This document shows, in pieces, positions 24,870-33,477 of a stretch of DNA of 64,000 bases. The first letter of the stretch is position 1. Each line of letters starts with the position of its first letter. Source of the DNA: Rhodospirillales bacterium (lineage in GTDB: Bacteria > Pseudomonadota > Alphaproteobacteria > Reyranellales > Reyranellaceae); the NCBI GenBank assembly GCA_016699855.1, contig CP064988.1, positions 2,136,501 through 2,200,500 of the forward strand, given 5' to 3'. The notes under the pieces were generated by a model, which did no database searches, was not told the DNA's origin, and saw only the letters and a program-made list of their open reading frames with translations. The translations under genes and the position numbers were made by a program.

Positions 24870-26722
24870 GACGCCGCCTGCGCGGCGCGCGCTTCCAGCC
24901 GCGCTTCGGGCGGCGCCGGCGCGGGTCCGCGCGGCGCCTGCGGGAACGCCACGACCGTCGCCTCGTCGGCCGCCGGCGCCGCGGTCTCGACGGCGTCGAG
25001 GCCGAGGAAGCCGTCGAGCAACCGCGTGAAGCGCGCGCGGGCGGCGCGGTCCGACAGCGTGTGGTCGGCGCCCTCGACGATCTCGACGCGGGCGCAGCCG
25101 CGCTCGACCAGCCGCGCGCCGGCGGTGCCGAGCTCGTGGTTCTCCAGCACGGCCAGCCCGTTGTCGCCCTCGCTGTAGACCAGCAACGAGCGCAGGCGCC
25201 GGGCGGCGAAGGCGTCGAACTGGCGGGCGACGGGGTTCTCCGACGGCGACCAGCCGAACACCTTGTCGTGGAACGAGCGCATGCGCCGCGCCGCCAGGCC
25301 GAGGCCGCGCTCGGCCATGGCGCGGACGCGTTCGCGGTCGGCCTTGTCGCCGCGCAGCATCCGGCGCCACGCCTCGGCGCTGCCCAGCGCGCGCGCCACG
25401 CTGCCGGCGAGGTCGCCGCCGGACTGGCCGATGGTGCGGCACACGACCTGGAACGAATCGCCGGCGCGCCACTCGAAGGCCTGCAGGTTGACCAGCACCT
25501 GGCCCTTGATCCTCGGATCGGCGGCGGCGGCGTGGTAGGCGAGGAAGGCGCCGGAACACAGGCCGACCACGGTGACGTCGCGCCGGCCGCGCGCCTCGAG
25601 CCAGTCGATCGCGGCCGACACGTCGGCGCAGGACTCCTTGTCGTAGAGCCCGTTCTCGGGCTTGCCCGGCCATTCCGGGCTATCGCCCAGGCCGGCCACG
25701 TCGATACGCAGCGAAGCGACGCCACGCGACGCCAGATGGCGCGCCAGCTCGACGGCGAAGCGCCCGAAACCGATGTGGTGGTGGTTGCCGGTGTTGACGA
25801 ACAGCACCGTCGGGCCGCTCGACACCAGCTTCGCCGGCGCGCACGACACCCCGAACAGCCGCTGGTCGCGGCCGAAGAACGCGGCCTCCTCGACCACGCC
25901 GTCGAGCTCGAGGCGGGCGGGCGCCGCCGGCGCCGACGCGCCGGTCGCGGCGAACACCATCCCCGCGCCCAGCCACGCGGCGAGCGCGGCGAAGGTCGCG
26001 TGGGGGACCTCCTGGCCGTAGACCAGCTCGTCCATGAACTTGCGGTAGCCCGGGAACGGCTCCACGGCCACATCGACGCCGAGTGCCGCCAACGCCTCGC
26101 CGAAGCGGCGGTCGGTCGGCGCCTCGTTGGGCGACAGGATCAGGGCGCGTCGCGCCGGACGCGCCGCGAGCTTGCGCAGATCGATCGTGGCGATGTCGCG
26201 CATGGTCTCGGGCGTCAGCGTGAAGCCCCCGACCTCGAGCGGGTCGGAGTCGCTGGGCACCGGCGCCGTCTCCATCGCCTGTCCCGGCCGGAACGCGGCG
26301 AAGGTCTTGAGCTCGCGCACGTGGCCGCGTCCGGCGACCACCGGCGCGATCAGCGCCAGCGAATCGACGCCGCCGATCTCCTCGGCTACCAGCGTCGCCA
26401 TCGCGCCGCCCAGACGCAGCCCGACGATCGCGATCTCGGTGACGCCGGCGCGCGCCTTCATCCACGCCACCGCCGCCTTCACGCTGTCGAGCCAGGCGCG
26501 CAGCCGCGCCGGATCGAGGTCGCAGCCCTCCGAGTCTCCGGCGCCGCGGTAGTCGAAGCGCAGCACCGGCATGCCGGCGGCGGCGATGCGCTCGGCCAGC
26601 CCGCGCCACGGCCGGTGGGTGCAGAGCTCCTCGTAGCCCAGCGGCGCGCACATCACGACGCCGCGCGAACCCGCCGCCGGATGCAGCCAGCCGAAGCAAC
26701 CGTCGAACACGACCGGAGTCAT
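24866..26722 (-). CDS. Tandem alpha/beta-hydrolase protein with altered nucleophiles
   Basis: 618-residue protein with two alpha/beta-hydrolase domains. Domain 1 (about 1-255) has GVVMCAPLGYE, VLRFDYRGAGDSEG and the elbow IVGLRLGG, where Arg103 replaces the nucleophile. Domain 2 (about 275-575) has VLFVNTGNHHHIGFGRF, LRIDVAGLGDSPEWPG and elbow VVGLCSGAF with Cys389, and EGADHTLSD with the putative catalytic His. The Cys elbow is like that of hydrolases tied to polysaccharide or exosortase systems. A Pro/Ala tail ends it. So domain 1 is probably inactive or structural and domain 2 may be an acyl- or deacylating enzyme. Start overlaps the GH2 stop by 4 bp (ATGA); this is the middle gene of a coupled operon. 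Confidence 0.82.
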   Translation of the reverse strand: MTPVVFDGCFGWLHPAAGSRGVVMCAPLGYEELCTHRPWRGLAERIAAAGMPVLRFDYRGAGDSEGCDLDPARLRAWLDSVKAAVAWMKARAGVTEIAIVGLRLGGAMATLVAEEIGGVDSLALIAPVVAGRGHVRELKTFAAFRPGQAMETAPVPSDSDPLEVGGFTLTPETMRDIATIDLRKLAARPARRALILSPNEAPTDRRFGEALAALGVDVAVEPFPGYRKFMDELVYGQEVPHATFAALAAWLGAGMVFAATGASAPAAPARLELDGVVEEAAFFGRDQRLFGVSCAPAKLVSSGPTVLFVNTGNHHHIGFGRFAVELARHLASRGVASLRIDVAGLGDSPEWPGKPENGLYDKESCADVSAAIDWLEARGRRDVTVVGLCSGAFLAYHAAAADPRIKGQVLVNLQAFEWRAGDSFQVVCRTIGQSGGDLAGSVARALGSAEAWRRMLRGDKADRERVRAMAERGLGLAARRMRSFHDKVFGWSPSENPVARQFDAFAARRLRSLLVYSEGDNGLAVLENHELGTAGARLVERGCARVEIVEGADHTLSDRAARARFTRLLDGFLGLDAVETAAPAADEATVVAFPQAPRGPAPAPPEARLEARAAQAAS

Positions 26723-29205
26723 GACGATCTCCCGTAGACTAGAGGCGACGCGGCGTTGAGCGCGTGGATCTCGCCGGCCGGCGTCGCGCCGGCGCCGGCG
26801 CCGACCCGAGCGACGAGCGGCACGATCCGCTCGACGCCGGGGGCGAGGTGGAAGAACTCCTCGGCGGCGCGGAAATTCGCGTCGTCGACATGGATGGAGC
26901 GCGCCAGCCGGGCGGTCGACAGCCTCAGCGCCCAGCCGCCGTCACGCGGCGCGATCGAGGCGGCGAGGCCGAGTTCGACCGGCGTCTCGGCGCGGCCCAT
27001 CGGGAAGTGGAACGCCTCGGCGAGCACCGCGCCGGTGGCGGCGTCGGCCAGCGTCGCCACGACGGCGTCGTGCTGCGGCGCGCCGAACCGGTAGGCGTAG
27101 GTCACGTCGAAGAACGCGCCGATCAGATCGGCCGAGGAGATCGTCCGCGCCGAGCGCGCCGGCAGCGCCACGTCGCGGCGGGCGCGCCGCACCGGCACGG
27201 CGCCGTCGCGCAGGCAGACCAGCGACAGCGTGGCGGCGATGGCGGCCGGCGTCTCGTTGGTCAGATGCAGCGCCAGCCCGTCGAGACCCTCGTCGGTCAT
27301 CGCCAGCTGCACCGGCCGGCAGGCGCGGCGCAGCGCGTGCCACGCCGCCTTCGGCGCGCCCAGCGAATCGACCACGCCCCAGCCGGCGCCGGGCCGCAGA
27401 TCCTGCAGCATCCACAGCAGCGCGCCGCCGCACGACGACGCGGGACGCCGCCACTCCGCGATCGTCGCCTCGATCACCTCGCCGGTGACGGCGCGGGAGA
27501 GGCGCAGATAGCGGTCGGGTTCGGACCGGCGCAGCGCGGTAGGGACGGCGCCGTACAAGGTCGTGAGATAGTGGTCGCGGACGTCGTCGAAGTCCCAATC
27601 GGCGCCGCCGTCGCGCGGCACCGCCGCCTTCCACGCCGCGTCGCCGGGCGCCGCGATGCCGGCGGCGGCGAGCGTCGCGGCCTCCGGCACGTTGGCGAAG
27701 GCCAGGCACTCCGACGCGAAACGCACCTCGGCGCGGCGCGCGTCCTCGAGCGGCCGGCGGTAGGCGCCGACGCCGTAGTAGTGCGTGACGCCAGCGCCGG
27801 TCGAGAACGGCAGATCGCCGCCGCTCGGCGAATTGGGCACGTAAGGCACGTCCGGCCGCCACGTGCGCGCGACCTCCGGCAGGATCGCGTCGAACAACGG
27901 GCCGCCCCACGTCGCCTTCGGCAGGCCGAGCATGGCGGCCTGCTGCGCGACCTCGCTGCCGCCGCACAGCACCGCCAGCGAGGGCGAGGTCTGCGTGCGG
28001 TCGAGCATCTGCCCGGCCTCGCGGCGCACGCTCTCGACGAAGGCGTCGTCGTTGGCCGGATAGTCGAGGTTGGCGAACATGAAGTCCTGCCACACCAGCA
28101 GGCCCAGTTCGTCGCACAGCTCGAAGAACGCATCGCCCTCGTAGGCCATGGTGCCGCCGATCCGGACCATGTTCATTCCGGCGTCGCGCGCGCGCGCCAG
28201 CCACGGCGCGCAGGCGTCGCGCGACGCCGGCAACGCGACGATGTCGGCCGAACTCCAGCACGCGCCGCGGCAGAACACCGGGACGCCGTTGACGCGCAGC
28301 GCGAAGCCGGCGCCGTCGGGCCCGCGGTCGACCTCGATCGCGCGGAATCCGACGCGCGGCAGCTCGACGACCGCGTCGCCGACCTCGACGCGCGGCGCGT
28401 AGAGCCGGGGCGTCCCGTGGGTGTGCGGCCACCACGGCTCCACCGCGTCGATCCGCAGCTCCCCGCGCAGCGTGCCGGCGTCGGTCCAGGCCAGGGCCGC
28501 GCGCCGGCCCTCGACGATAAGCGTCGCGTCCGGCCGCGCCCCGCCGCGCCACTCGACCGACAGCTCGACCGACAGCGCGCCGACGTCGCCGTCGAGGCGC
28601 GCGCGCACGTCGGCGCGGCGCACGGCGAGCGGGCCGGTCTCCTCGACGCTCTCGATCGCGCGCCACGGGCCGACGGCGTGCACCGACGGGCACCAGCCGG
28701 GCATGCGGCCGAGGAAGGTCGTGCGCACGTGGCGCAGCCCGCCGGCGTCGACCAGGCGCGTGCGCCAGCGGGCGCGGCCCCGTCGCTCGGCCAGCGCCGG
28801 CGCCAGGGCGCGAAAGGCGATCGCGATCTCGTTGTCGGCGCGCGCCGGCGCCTCGATCTCGTGCGCGCGGAACATGTTGTCGGAGCGCAGCAGCGCCTCG
28901 CCGTTCAGCCACACCTCGGCATGCGTCGCCAGCCCGTGCAGACGCAGGCGCCGCAGGCCGGGTCCGGCGAAATGCGCGCGGTACCAGACGTCGCGGTCGT
29001 GCAGCGGCTCGGGGGCGGCGGGATCGAAGCGGCCGGCGGCGCGCAAGGCCTCGGCGGCGGTGCCCGGCACGCGGGCCGGGATCCAGTCGGTGATGGCGGC
29101 GAGTCCGGCCGGCGTCGCGACGGCGCCCGGCGCGGTGGCGGCGAGGCGCCAGTCGTCCGACAGCGCGGCAACGCGGCATCCGGTGAGGGCGGCGATACGG
29201 GCCAC
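26719..29205 (-). CDS. Glycoside hydrolase family 2 protein, beta-mannosidase-like
   Basis: 828-residue GH2-clan enzyme with the order jelly-roll (about 10-200, RDVWYRAHFAGPGLRRLRLHG and NGEALLRSDNMF), Ig-like domain, TIM barrel (about 300-600) and C-terminal beta domains. The barrel shows NMVRIGGTMAYEGDAFFELCDELGLLVWQDFMFANLDYP, typical of beta-mannosidases. Glu418 in CGGSEVAQQ is the expected acid/base and Glu499 in FASECLAF the nucleophile. It lacks a signal peptide, so the cytoplasm is likely. It heads a three-gene operon with ATGA overlaps; the hydrolase partner suggests cutting of an acylated oligosaccharide. Long antisense open frames over it are a GC effect. Beta-mannoside specificity is inferred. 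Confidence 0.88.
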   Translation of the reverse strand: MARIAALTGCRVAALSDDWRLAATAPGAVATPAGLAAITDWIPARVPGTAAEALRAAGRFDPAAPEPLHDRDVWYRAHFAGPGLRRLRLHGLATHAEVWLNGEALLRSDNMFRAHEIEAPARADNEIAIAFRALAPALAERRGRARWRTRLVDAGGLRHVRTTFLGRMPGWCPSVHAVGPWRAIESVEETGPLAVRRADVRARLDGDVGALSVELSVEWRGGARPDATLIVEGRRAALAWTDAGTLRGELRIDAVEPWWPHTHGTPRLYAPRVEVGDAVVELPRVGFRAIEVDRGPDGAGFALRVNGVPVFCRGACWSSADIVALPASRDACAPWLARARDAGMNMVRIGGTMAYEGDAFFELCDELGLLVWQDFMFANLDYPANDDAFVESVRREAGQMLDRTQTSPSLAVLCGGSEVAQQAAMLGLPKATWGGPLFDAILPEVARTWRPDVPYVPNSPSGGDLPFSTGAGVTHYYGVGAYRRPLEDARRAEVRFASECLAFANVPEAATLAAAGIAAPGDAAWKAAVPRDGGADWDFDDVRDHYLTTLYGAVPTALRRSEPDRYLRLSRAVTGEVIEATIAEWRRPASSCGGALLWMLQDLRPGAGWGVVDSLGAPKAAWHALRRACRPVQLAMTDEGLDGLALHLTNETPAAIAATLSLVCLRDGAVPVRRARRDVALPARSARTISSADLIGAFFDVTYAYRFGAPQHDAVVATLADAATGAVLAEAFHFPMGRAETPVELGLAASIAPRDGGWALRLSTARLARSIHVDDANFRAAEEFFHLAPGVERIVPLVARVGAGAGATPAGEIHALNAASPLVYGRSS

Positions 29206-30020
29206 GGCGTTCAGCGTCCGGCGCCACGGATGGCGCGCGCCGCGACCCGCGTCGCGCCGACGTTCCGCGTTCCCTGATCAGCCCGATCGACCACGCCGCT
29301 ACCCCTTCCAGGGGCTCGGACGGATTCCCGATGTTGACGGGCCGGCCACGTCGCTGCGGCGCGACGCGCTCGCGGCCACCGACGGCAAGGCCGCTGGCGT
29401 CCGCTTCGGACACGATCCACCGTTCGCGGAAACCCCTTTCCGCGGGCGGTCAGTCGTTCGTACGTGTGTCCCCGGCTTCGAACGGCGGCGAAATCACCCC
29501 AGCGCCGCGTTCCTCAACGTCTCAAGAACCTTCCAAGCCCCGTTTTTTCTGATCCGGAGCGCCCAAATACGGCGCCCCACGCTTTTGATATCGCCCGCAC
29601 CGTCTATCGCCGGTCCTACACCCCTGTGGAACCAACGCGATCCAAGCCGTTGAAAACTACGGAAGCTAGAGAACGGAGTCAAAGCTCATGATGACCTTTT
29701 TTCGACGGCGCGCCCGGCCGGTTCACCAAGCTCGCCGCCGACCCGCGAGACCATTGATTCAACGGAGTCTTTCGGCACCGACCCGCGCCGCGCGGCGTGA
29801 CGCCATCATCATCTCACAAGAAGAGGCGACCACAGCCACAGCCTACGACAGGCCCGTCAACGCACAGATTTTTTGATGAATAATTGACGGTACGACTTTC
29901 AAAAACCACGCAGAAACTCGATCTGAATTCGACCACTTCCATCCGATCCGGCGCGGATCAATTTACGCGGTCGCGCGACCAAACTGCGACAATCCGCCAC
30001 AGGTCATCGGCGGCGGCGCC
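29206..30020. other. 815-bp intergenic region, no convincing gene
   Basis: Lies upstream of the GH2 operon and downstream of the DUF1839 gene. The part from about 29440 to 29990 is less GC-rich than its neighbours. Short open frames exist, including a 62-codon one at 29688-29876, but none has a ribosome-binding site plus recognisable composition. The promoter of the GH2 operon is probably at its left end. A perfect 20-base inverted repeat is at 29425-29444. Confidence 0.6.
29425..29444. promoter_or_regulatory. Perfect inverted repeat upstream of GH2 operon
   Basis: CGCGGAAA, four C, TTTCCGCG: an 8-bp perfect stem about 220 bp before the GH2 start. It could be an operator or a small hairpin. 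There is no direct evidence for a regulator. Confidence 0.3.
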
Positions 30021-31007
30021 TCAGCGTACGACCTGCGCCAGCCTGTCGAACACGCCGCCATACGCCTTCGCGAGCGCATCGAACGATGCGTCGAGGTCGA
30101 CCGGCTTGCGGCGGTTCACGCCACGCGCGATCTGGAACTGCATCGCCTTGGCGGTGTCGGCGATCCGCTCGGCGTCGACCGCGGCCGCCTCGAGGTCTTG
30201 CGTCCCCGACGTGGCGTCGAGCCAGCGAAGGTACGACCCCAGTAGCTCAAAATTGGCACCGAGCTGGCGCAGGAGGTTGAACGCGTAGAGATGGAAATAC
30301 GCCATCGGCCGCGCCAGCAGCGTCTCCATATGGGCGGGAAACGCGGCCCGGAACGCGCCGATGGGATCGGCGGGGCGGCGCGCCAGATGGCCGCGCAGAA
30401 GCGCCAGCGACGCCGCGCGCAGCGCCCCGCCTTCCAGCGCCGGCGCGTCGCGTTTGACGAACTCGACGTACGGAAACAGCGCGTCGGGCGCGTCGCGTTG
30501 CGCCGGCAGACGGCGGAACACGCCGTCGAAGTCCTCGCCCTCGAGCGCGTGGCAGACGGCGTTGTGGAAATAGACCATGCGCCGCGCGGCGGTATCGAGC
30601 GACGCCACGCCGACGGTGGTCTTCACGTGCTCGCGGCGGTAGGCGGTGCCGCGCGTGTCCGGCAGGTAGAAGCTGTCCATCTCGACGAGGACCAGCCGGC
30701 CGCGCGCGAGTTGCTCGGCGACATGCGCCTCGACCGTGTCGTAGACCGCCAGCTCCTGGACCGAGAGGCCGTGCAGCGCCCGCAGATCCTCGAGCGGATG
30801 CTTGAAGAACGTGAACTGGTCGCCCTCGAAATCCTGCGCCACGGTGAACGCCAGGCCGGCGACTGGATCGAACCCGTTGGCGTGCAGCAGCTCGATCCAC
30901 AGATCGACGTAGCAGTTGGTCTCCGGCCAGCGCCGGTCGGCCGCGTGAAGCGCGTGCTGGCGGTACGCCGCCGGGTCGGGGACCGCGAAGCGCGCCGCCG
31001 CCGTCAC
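30021..31007 (-). CDS. DUF1839 family protein of the aa:carrier-protein ligase cluster
   Basis: 328-residue protein recognised as DUF1839 by its setting and sequence: RRWPETNCYVDLWIELLHANGFDPVAGLAFTVAQDFEGDQFTFFKHP near the start, LVLVEMDSFYLPDTRGTAYRREHVKTTVG in the middle, and a helical C-terminal half (FELLGSYLRWLDA). GTG at 31007 is the chosen start, 4 bp after the ligase stop, so it is probably translated by coupling. DUF1839 genes often accompany amino acid:[carrier protein] ligases. The conserved Cys (NCYVD), His and Asp suggest an enzyme that may accept the aminoacyl group, as a papain/transglutaminase-like fold would, but no activity is known. Confidence 0.85.
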   Translation of the reverse strand: MTAAARFAVPDPAAYRQHALHAADRRWPETNCYVDLWIELLHANGFDPVAGLAFTVAQDFEGDQFTFFKHPLEDLRALHGLSVQELAVYDTVEAHVAEQLARGRLVLVEMDSFYLPDTRGTAYRREHVKTTVGVASLDTAARRMVYFHNAVCHALEGEDFDGVFRRLPAQRDAPDALFPYVEFVKRDAPALEGGALRAASLALLRGHLARRPADPIGAFRAAFPAHMETLLARPMAYFHLYAFNLLRQLGANFELLGSYLRWLDATSGTQDLEAAAVDAERIADTAKAMQFQIARGVNRRKPVDLDASFDALAKAYGGVFDRLAQVVR

Positions 31008-31011
31008 GCCG

Positions 31012-31926
31012 TCAGCCCCAAAGCAGGTCGCGCACCGCCTTGGGCCAGGCCGCGACGTCGAAGCCATGGTGGCGGAACAGCGCCAGCGCCACGCGCTCCA
31101 TGCCGAAGCCGACGCAGGCCGTGTGCGCGGTGCCGCCATCGGCGGTGTGGATCTCCCACAGATGGCCGAAATGGTCCTGGTGGTAGTTGAAGCTGAGGCA
31201 GGCCGTCGGCGTGCCCTCGCCGGTGATCGGGATCAGCAGCTCGAACTTCAGGTTCTGGTCGCGCTGGTTGACGGCCAGCATCCTGCCGGCGCGGCCGAAG
31301 AACGGATCGTTGGCGACATCGACGTCGAGCGGCACGCCGAGTCTTCCCATCATCTCGCGGCCGCGGCCGAGCCACAGCTCTCGGAACTCGACGACCTGGG
31401 CCGGCGTGCCGATGCGGATGTACTCGCGCATGCGGAAGAGCTGCATCCGCGCCGGATCGATCGACGGCTCGTGGCGGAAGCAGTACGAGAACACGTCGAC
31501 CAGACGGCCGGCCTCGGGCAGGACGCCGCGCGCGGCGATCGTCGGGTAGATCGGGTAGCAGGCGGCCGGCGTCATCACGACGTTCGTGGCGATCTGGCCG
31601 CGGGTCCAGTCCTCGCCGTCCTCCAGGCTCTTGAGCAGGGCGCGGTGGGCGCGCTCGTCGCCCATGAAGCTGTGCACGGTGCCGGCGAGCTGGGGGAAGC
31701 TCTTGAGGTACTCGCTGCGCTCGAACTCCGTCCGGTTGATGGCCGGCGGGAAGCGCATGATCTCGGCGCCGTCGCCGCCGCCGTAGCCGGTGACGTAGGC
31801 GTCGAAGCGCGCGACCACGTCCTCGAAGACGCCGCTGCGCCCGTAGAGGCCGTCGACCCCCATCGGGATCAGCAGTCCGTGGCGGACCAGTTCGTCGCGG
31901 AAGGCGGCGTGCGCGGCGGTGCTCAT
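31012..31926 (-). CDS. Amino acid:[carrier protein] ligase (class II aaRS homologue)
   Basis: 304-residue relative of atypical seryl-tRNA synthetases that, in the characterised Bradyrhizobium and Agrobacterium relatives, activates an amino acid (Gly or Ala) and loads it on the phosphopantetheine of a carrier protein instead of tRNA. Class II motif 2 is FRHEPSIDPARMQLFRMREYI; motif 3 is GFGMERVALALF. Likely zinc ligands are Cys123 (AACYP), Glu168 (MREYI) and Cys271 (TACVGFG). No tRNA-binding N-terminal coiled coil is present; the N-terminus is short (about 50 residues), as in the ligase family. The ATG overlaps the stop of the dehydrogenase gene by 4 bp. A frame running further upstream is the shadow of that gene. 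Confidence 0.92.
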   Translation of the reverse strand: MSTAAHAAFRDELVRHGLLIPMGVDGLYGRSGVFEDVVARFDAYVTGYGGGDGAEIMRFPPAINRTEFERSEYLKSFPQLAGTVHSFMGDERAHRALLKSLEDGEDWTRGQIATNVVMTPAACYPIYPTIAARGVLPEAGRLVDVFSYCFRHEPSIDPARMQLFRMREYIRIGTPAQVVEFRELWLGRGREMMGRLGVPLDVDVANDPFFGRAGRMLAVNQRDQNLKFELLIPITGEGTPTACLSFNYHQDHFGHLWEIHTADGGTAHTACVGFGMERVALALFRHHGFDVAAWPKAVRDLLWG

Positions 31927-33083
31927 GCGAACAGTCCCGGATCGTCCTTCAACGCCAGAAGGAGGTTGGCGGTGTTGCCGTGGATGCGGTCGTTGCTGAC
32001 CATCAGCGCCGCCGAATGCGCGTCGCGCAGGTGGCGGCCGAGGCTGTAGTCGGTGTCGTTGCGGTAGGCCGACAGCCCGCACACCAGCAGCGCCTGGTGG
32101 ATGATGCGCACGGCGATGTCGGCGCTGCCGGTCTTCAGCGCGTTCATCGACACCGCGAAGGCGAGCGAACCCAGCGTGTCGGGCGCGGCCATCGCGGCCT
32201 CGTAGCGGCGCGTCGCGGCGGCGACGTTGGCGCGCATGAGCTGGAGATCGGCGACGGTCTCGGACAGGCGCAGCGCGCCGGCCGGCGTGGCGCCGGGCTT
32301 GCGGCGGGCCTCGGCGCGGATGTAGGCGCGGGCGCGGCCGACGGCGTCGGAGGCGATGCCCGACCACATCGCGCTCCACACGAGATGCGTCACCGGCAGC
32401 ATGGTCTGGGCCGACATCTCGGCGTACGGCGCCGGCAGGATCTGCTCGACATGGCCCTTCGCGCGCAGCCAGTAGCCGTCGCTGCAGGTGCCGCGCATGC
32501 CCAGCGTGTCCCAGGTCGAGGTACGCTCCAGCGCGTAGTCGTCGCGCAGGACGGCGACGATCACCTGGTCGGAGGCCGGCGCGTCGGGCGCGCGGCGCGC
32601 CGTGGCGAGGATGCCGTCGGCGTCGGCGCCGTAGGAGATCACGGTGGCGTTCTTCGCCAGCGAGAACCGCTCGCCGTCGCGCTCGACCGCGCACACGCTG
32701 CTGCGCACGTCGCCGCCGACGCCGGCCTCGGTGGTCGCCGAGGCGAGCAGGAGCTGATCGGCCGCCAGCCGGCGCATCAGGCCGCGGTGCCATTCGACGC
32801 CCTGCCCATGGCGCACGACGCACGCCACCTGGATCTGGTGCATGGCGTAGATCATCGCCGTCGAGGGGCAGAAATGGCCCAGCGCGTGGCAGGCCTCGAC
32901 GATCTCGGCGATCGGCGCGCCCTCGCCGCCGAGGTCGCGCGGCACCATGGCGCCGAGCAGCTTGGCGTCGCGCAGCGCGGCGAAGGATTCGCGCGGGAAG
33001 CGCGCCTCCTTGTCGACCGAATCGGCGTGCCGGGCGGCGACGGCGGCGCCGACCGCGCGCGCGCGTTGCGCCAGCGGGCTCAC
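31923..33083 (-). CDS. Acyl-CoA-dehydrogenase-like flavoprotein of the carrier-protein cluster
   Basis: 386-residue acyl-CoA dehydrogenase-fold protein. N-terminal helices (SPLAQRARAVGAAVAARHADSVDKEARFP), middle beta domain with LLASATTEAGVGGDVRSS (FAD site) and STWDTLGMRGTCSDGYWL, then C-terminal helices ending LGRHLRDAHSAALMVSNDRIHGNTANLLL. The usual YEG(T/S) catalytic-Glu motif of CoA enzymes is absent, as in relatives acting on carrier-bound substrates or as flavin monooxygenases. It lies between the carrier protein (4-bp overlap at 33080-33083) and the ligase (4-bp overlap). The context suggests oxidation of an aminoacyl group on the carrier protein; this is inference. Confidence 0.9.
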   Translation of the reverse strand: MSPLAQRARAVGAAVAARHADSVDKEARFPRESFAALRDAKLLGAMVPRDLGGEGAPIAEIVEACHALGHFCPSTAMIYAMHQIQVACVVRHGQGVEWHRGLMRRLAADQLLLASATTEAGVGGDVRSSVCAVERDGERFSLAKNATVISYGADADGILATARRAPDAPASDQVIVAVLRDDYALERTSTWDTLGMRGTCSDGYWLRAKGHVEQILPAPYAEMSAQTMLPVTHLVWSAMWSGIASDAVGRARAYIRAEARRKPGATPAGALRLSETVADLQLMRANVAAATRRYEAAMAAPDTLGSLAFAVSMNALKTGSADIAVRIIHQALLVCGLSAYRNDTDYSLGRHLRDAHSAALMVSNDRIHGNTANLLLALKDDPGLFA

Positions 33084-33340
33084 GCCGCGGCCCGCGCGCC
33101 CAGCAACTCGGAGACGGCCGAGCGGATGGCCTCGACGCTCTCGAAGGTCTTGCGGCGCAGCAGACGGTCGGGGAACTCGACGTCGAACCGCTCCTCCAGC
33201 CCGAGCATCAAGTTGACCGTCGCGTGCGACGTCAGCCCTGCGGCGTAGAGGTCGTCCTGATCCTTGAGCGTCGCGATATCGACCGCGAGCGCGCCACTCT
33301 CGGCGATCACGCTGCGGATCGCCTCGACGGTCGCTGACAT
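33080..33340 (-). CDS. Acyl/aminoacyl carrier protein
   Basis: 86-residue carrier protein. The phosphopantetheine attachment motif is DLYAAGLTSHATVNLMLGLEE, with Ser38 as the modified residue (T-S in place of the usual D-S), followed by FDVEFPDRLLRRKTFESVEAI, a normal ACP helix III region. It should carry the amino acid loaded by the ligase two genes downstream. ATG 33340 has GGAG at the right distance, and a spurious ATT-type extension exists upstream. First gene of the four-gene operon, with a 4-bp overlap to the dehydrogenase. Confidence 0.92.
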   Translation of the reverse strand: MSATVEAIRSVIAESGALAVDIATLKDQDDLYAAGLTSHATVNLMLGLEERFDVEFPDRLLRRKTFESVEAIRSAVSELLGARAAA

Positions 33341-33383
33341 AACATTATCTCCGTCCAATAACTTATTAATATATCTACGCTTT

Positions 33384-33413
33384 ATATTATCATCATATTC
33401 GCGAAAAATGCAA
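33384..33413 (-). promoter_or_regulatory. Predicted sigma-70-type promoter of the carrier-protein operon
   Basis: On the minus strand TTGCAT (-35-like, plus positions 33408-33413) and TAATAT (-10-like, 33384-33389) are 18 bp apart, in a sharply AT-rich patch of an otherwise GC-rich sequence. The implied transcript begins about 35 bases before the ACP start and carries GGAG. Predicted by eye only. Confidence 0.42.
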
Positions 33414-33477
33414 CTCCCGGGACGACTGACATGCTCCCGAGCTTTGTGCCGACAGAATGACGTTTCCCTTCCACCCC

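Noticed and set aside
26764..29277. Very long open frames antisense to the GH2 gene, and similar ones over the FecR/DUF6600 and nuclease genes
   Set aside because: They are Arg/Ala/His-rich, lack motifs and ribosome-binding sites, and follow from high third-position GC of the true genes.
29688..29876. Possible 62-residue gene (MMTFFRRRARPVHQ...)
   Set aside because: No ribosome-binding site, odd composition and a T homopolymer at its start; no conserved feature.
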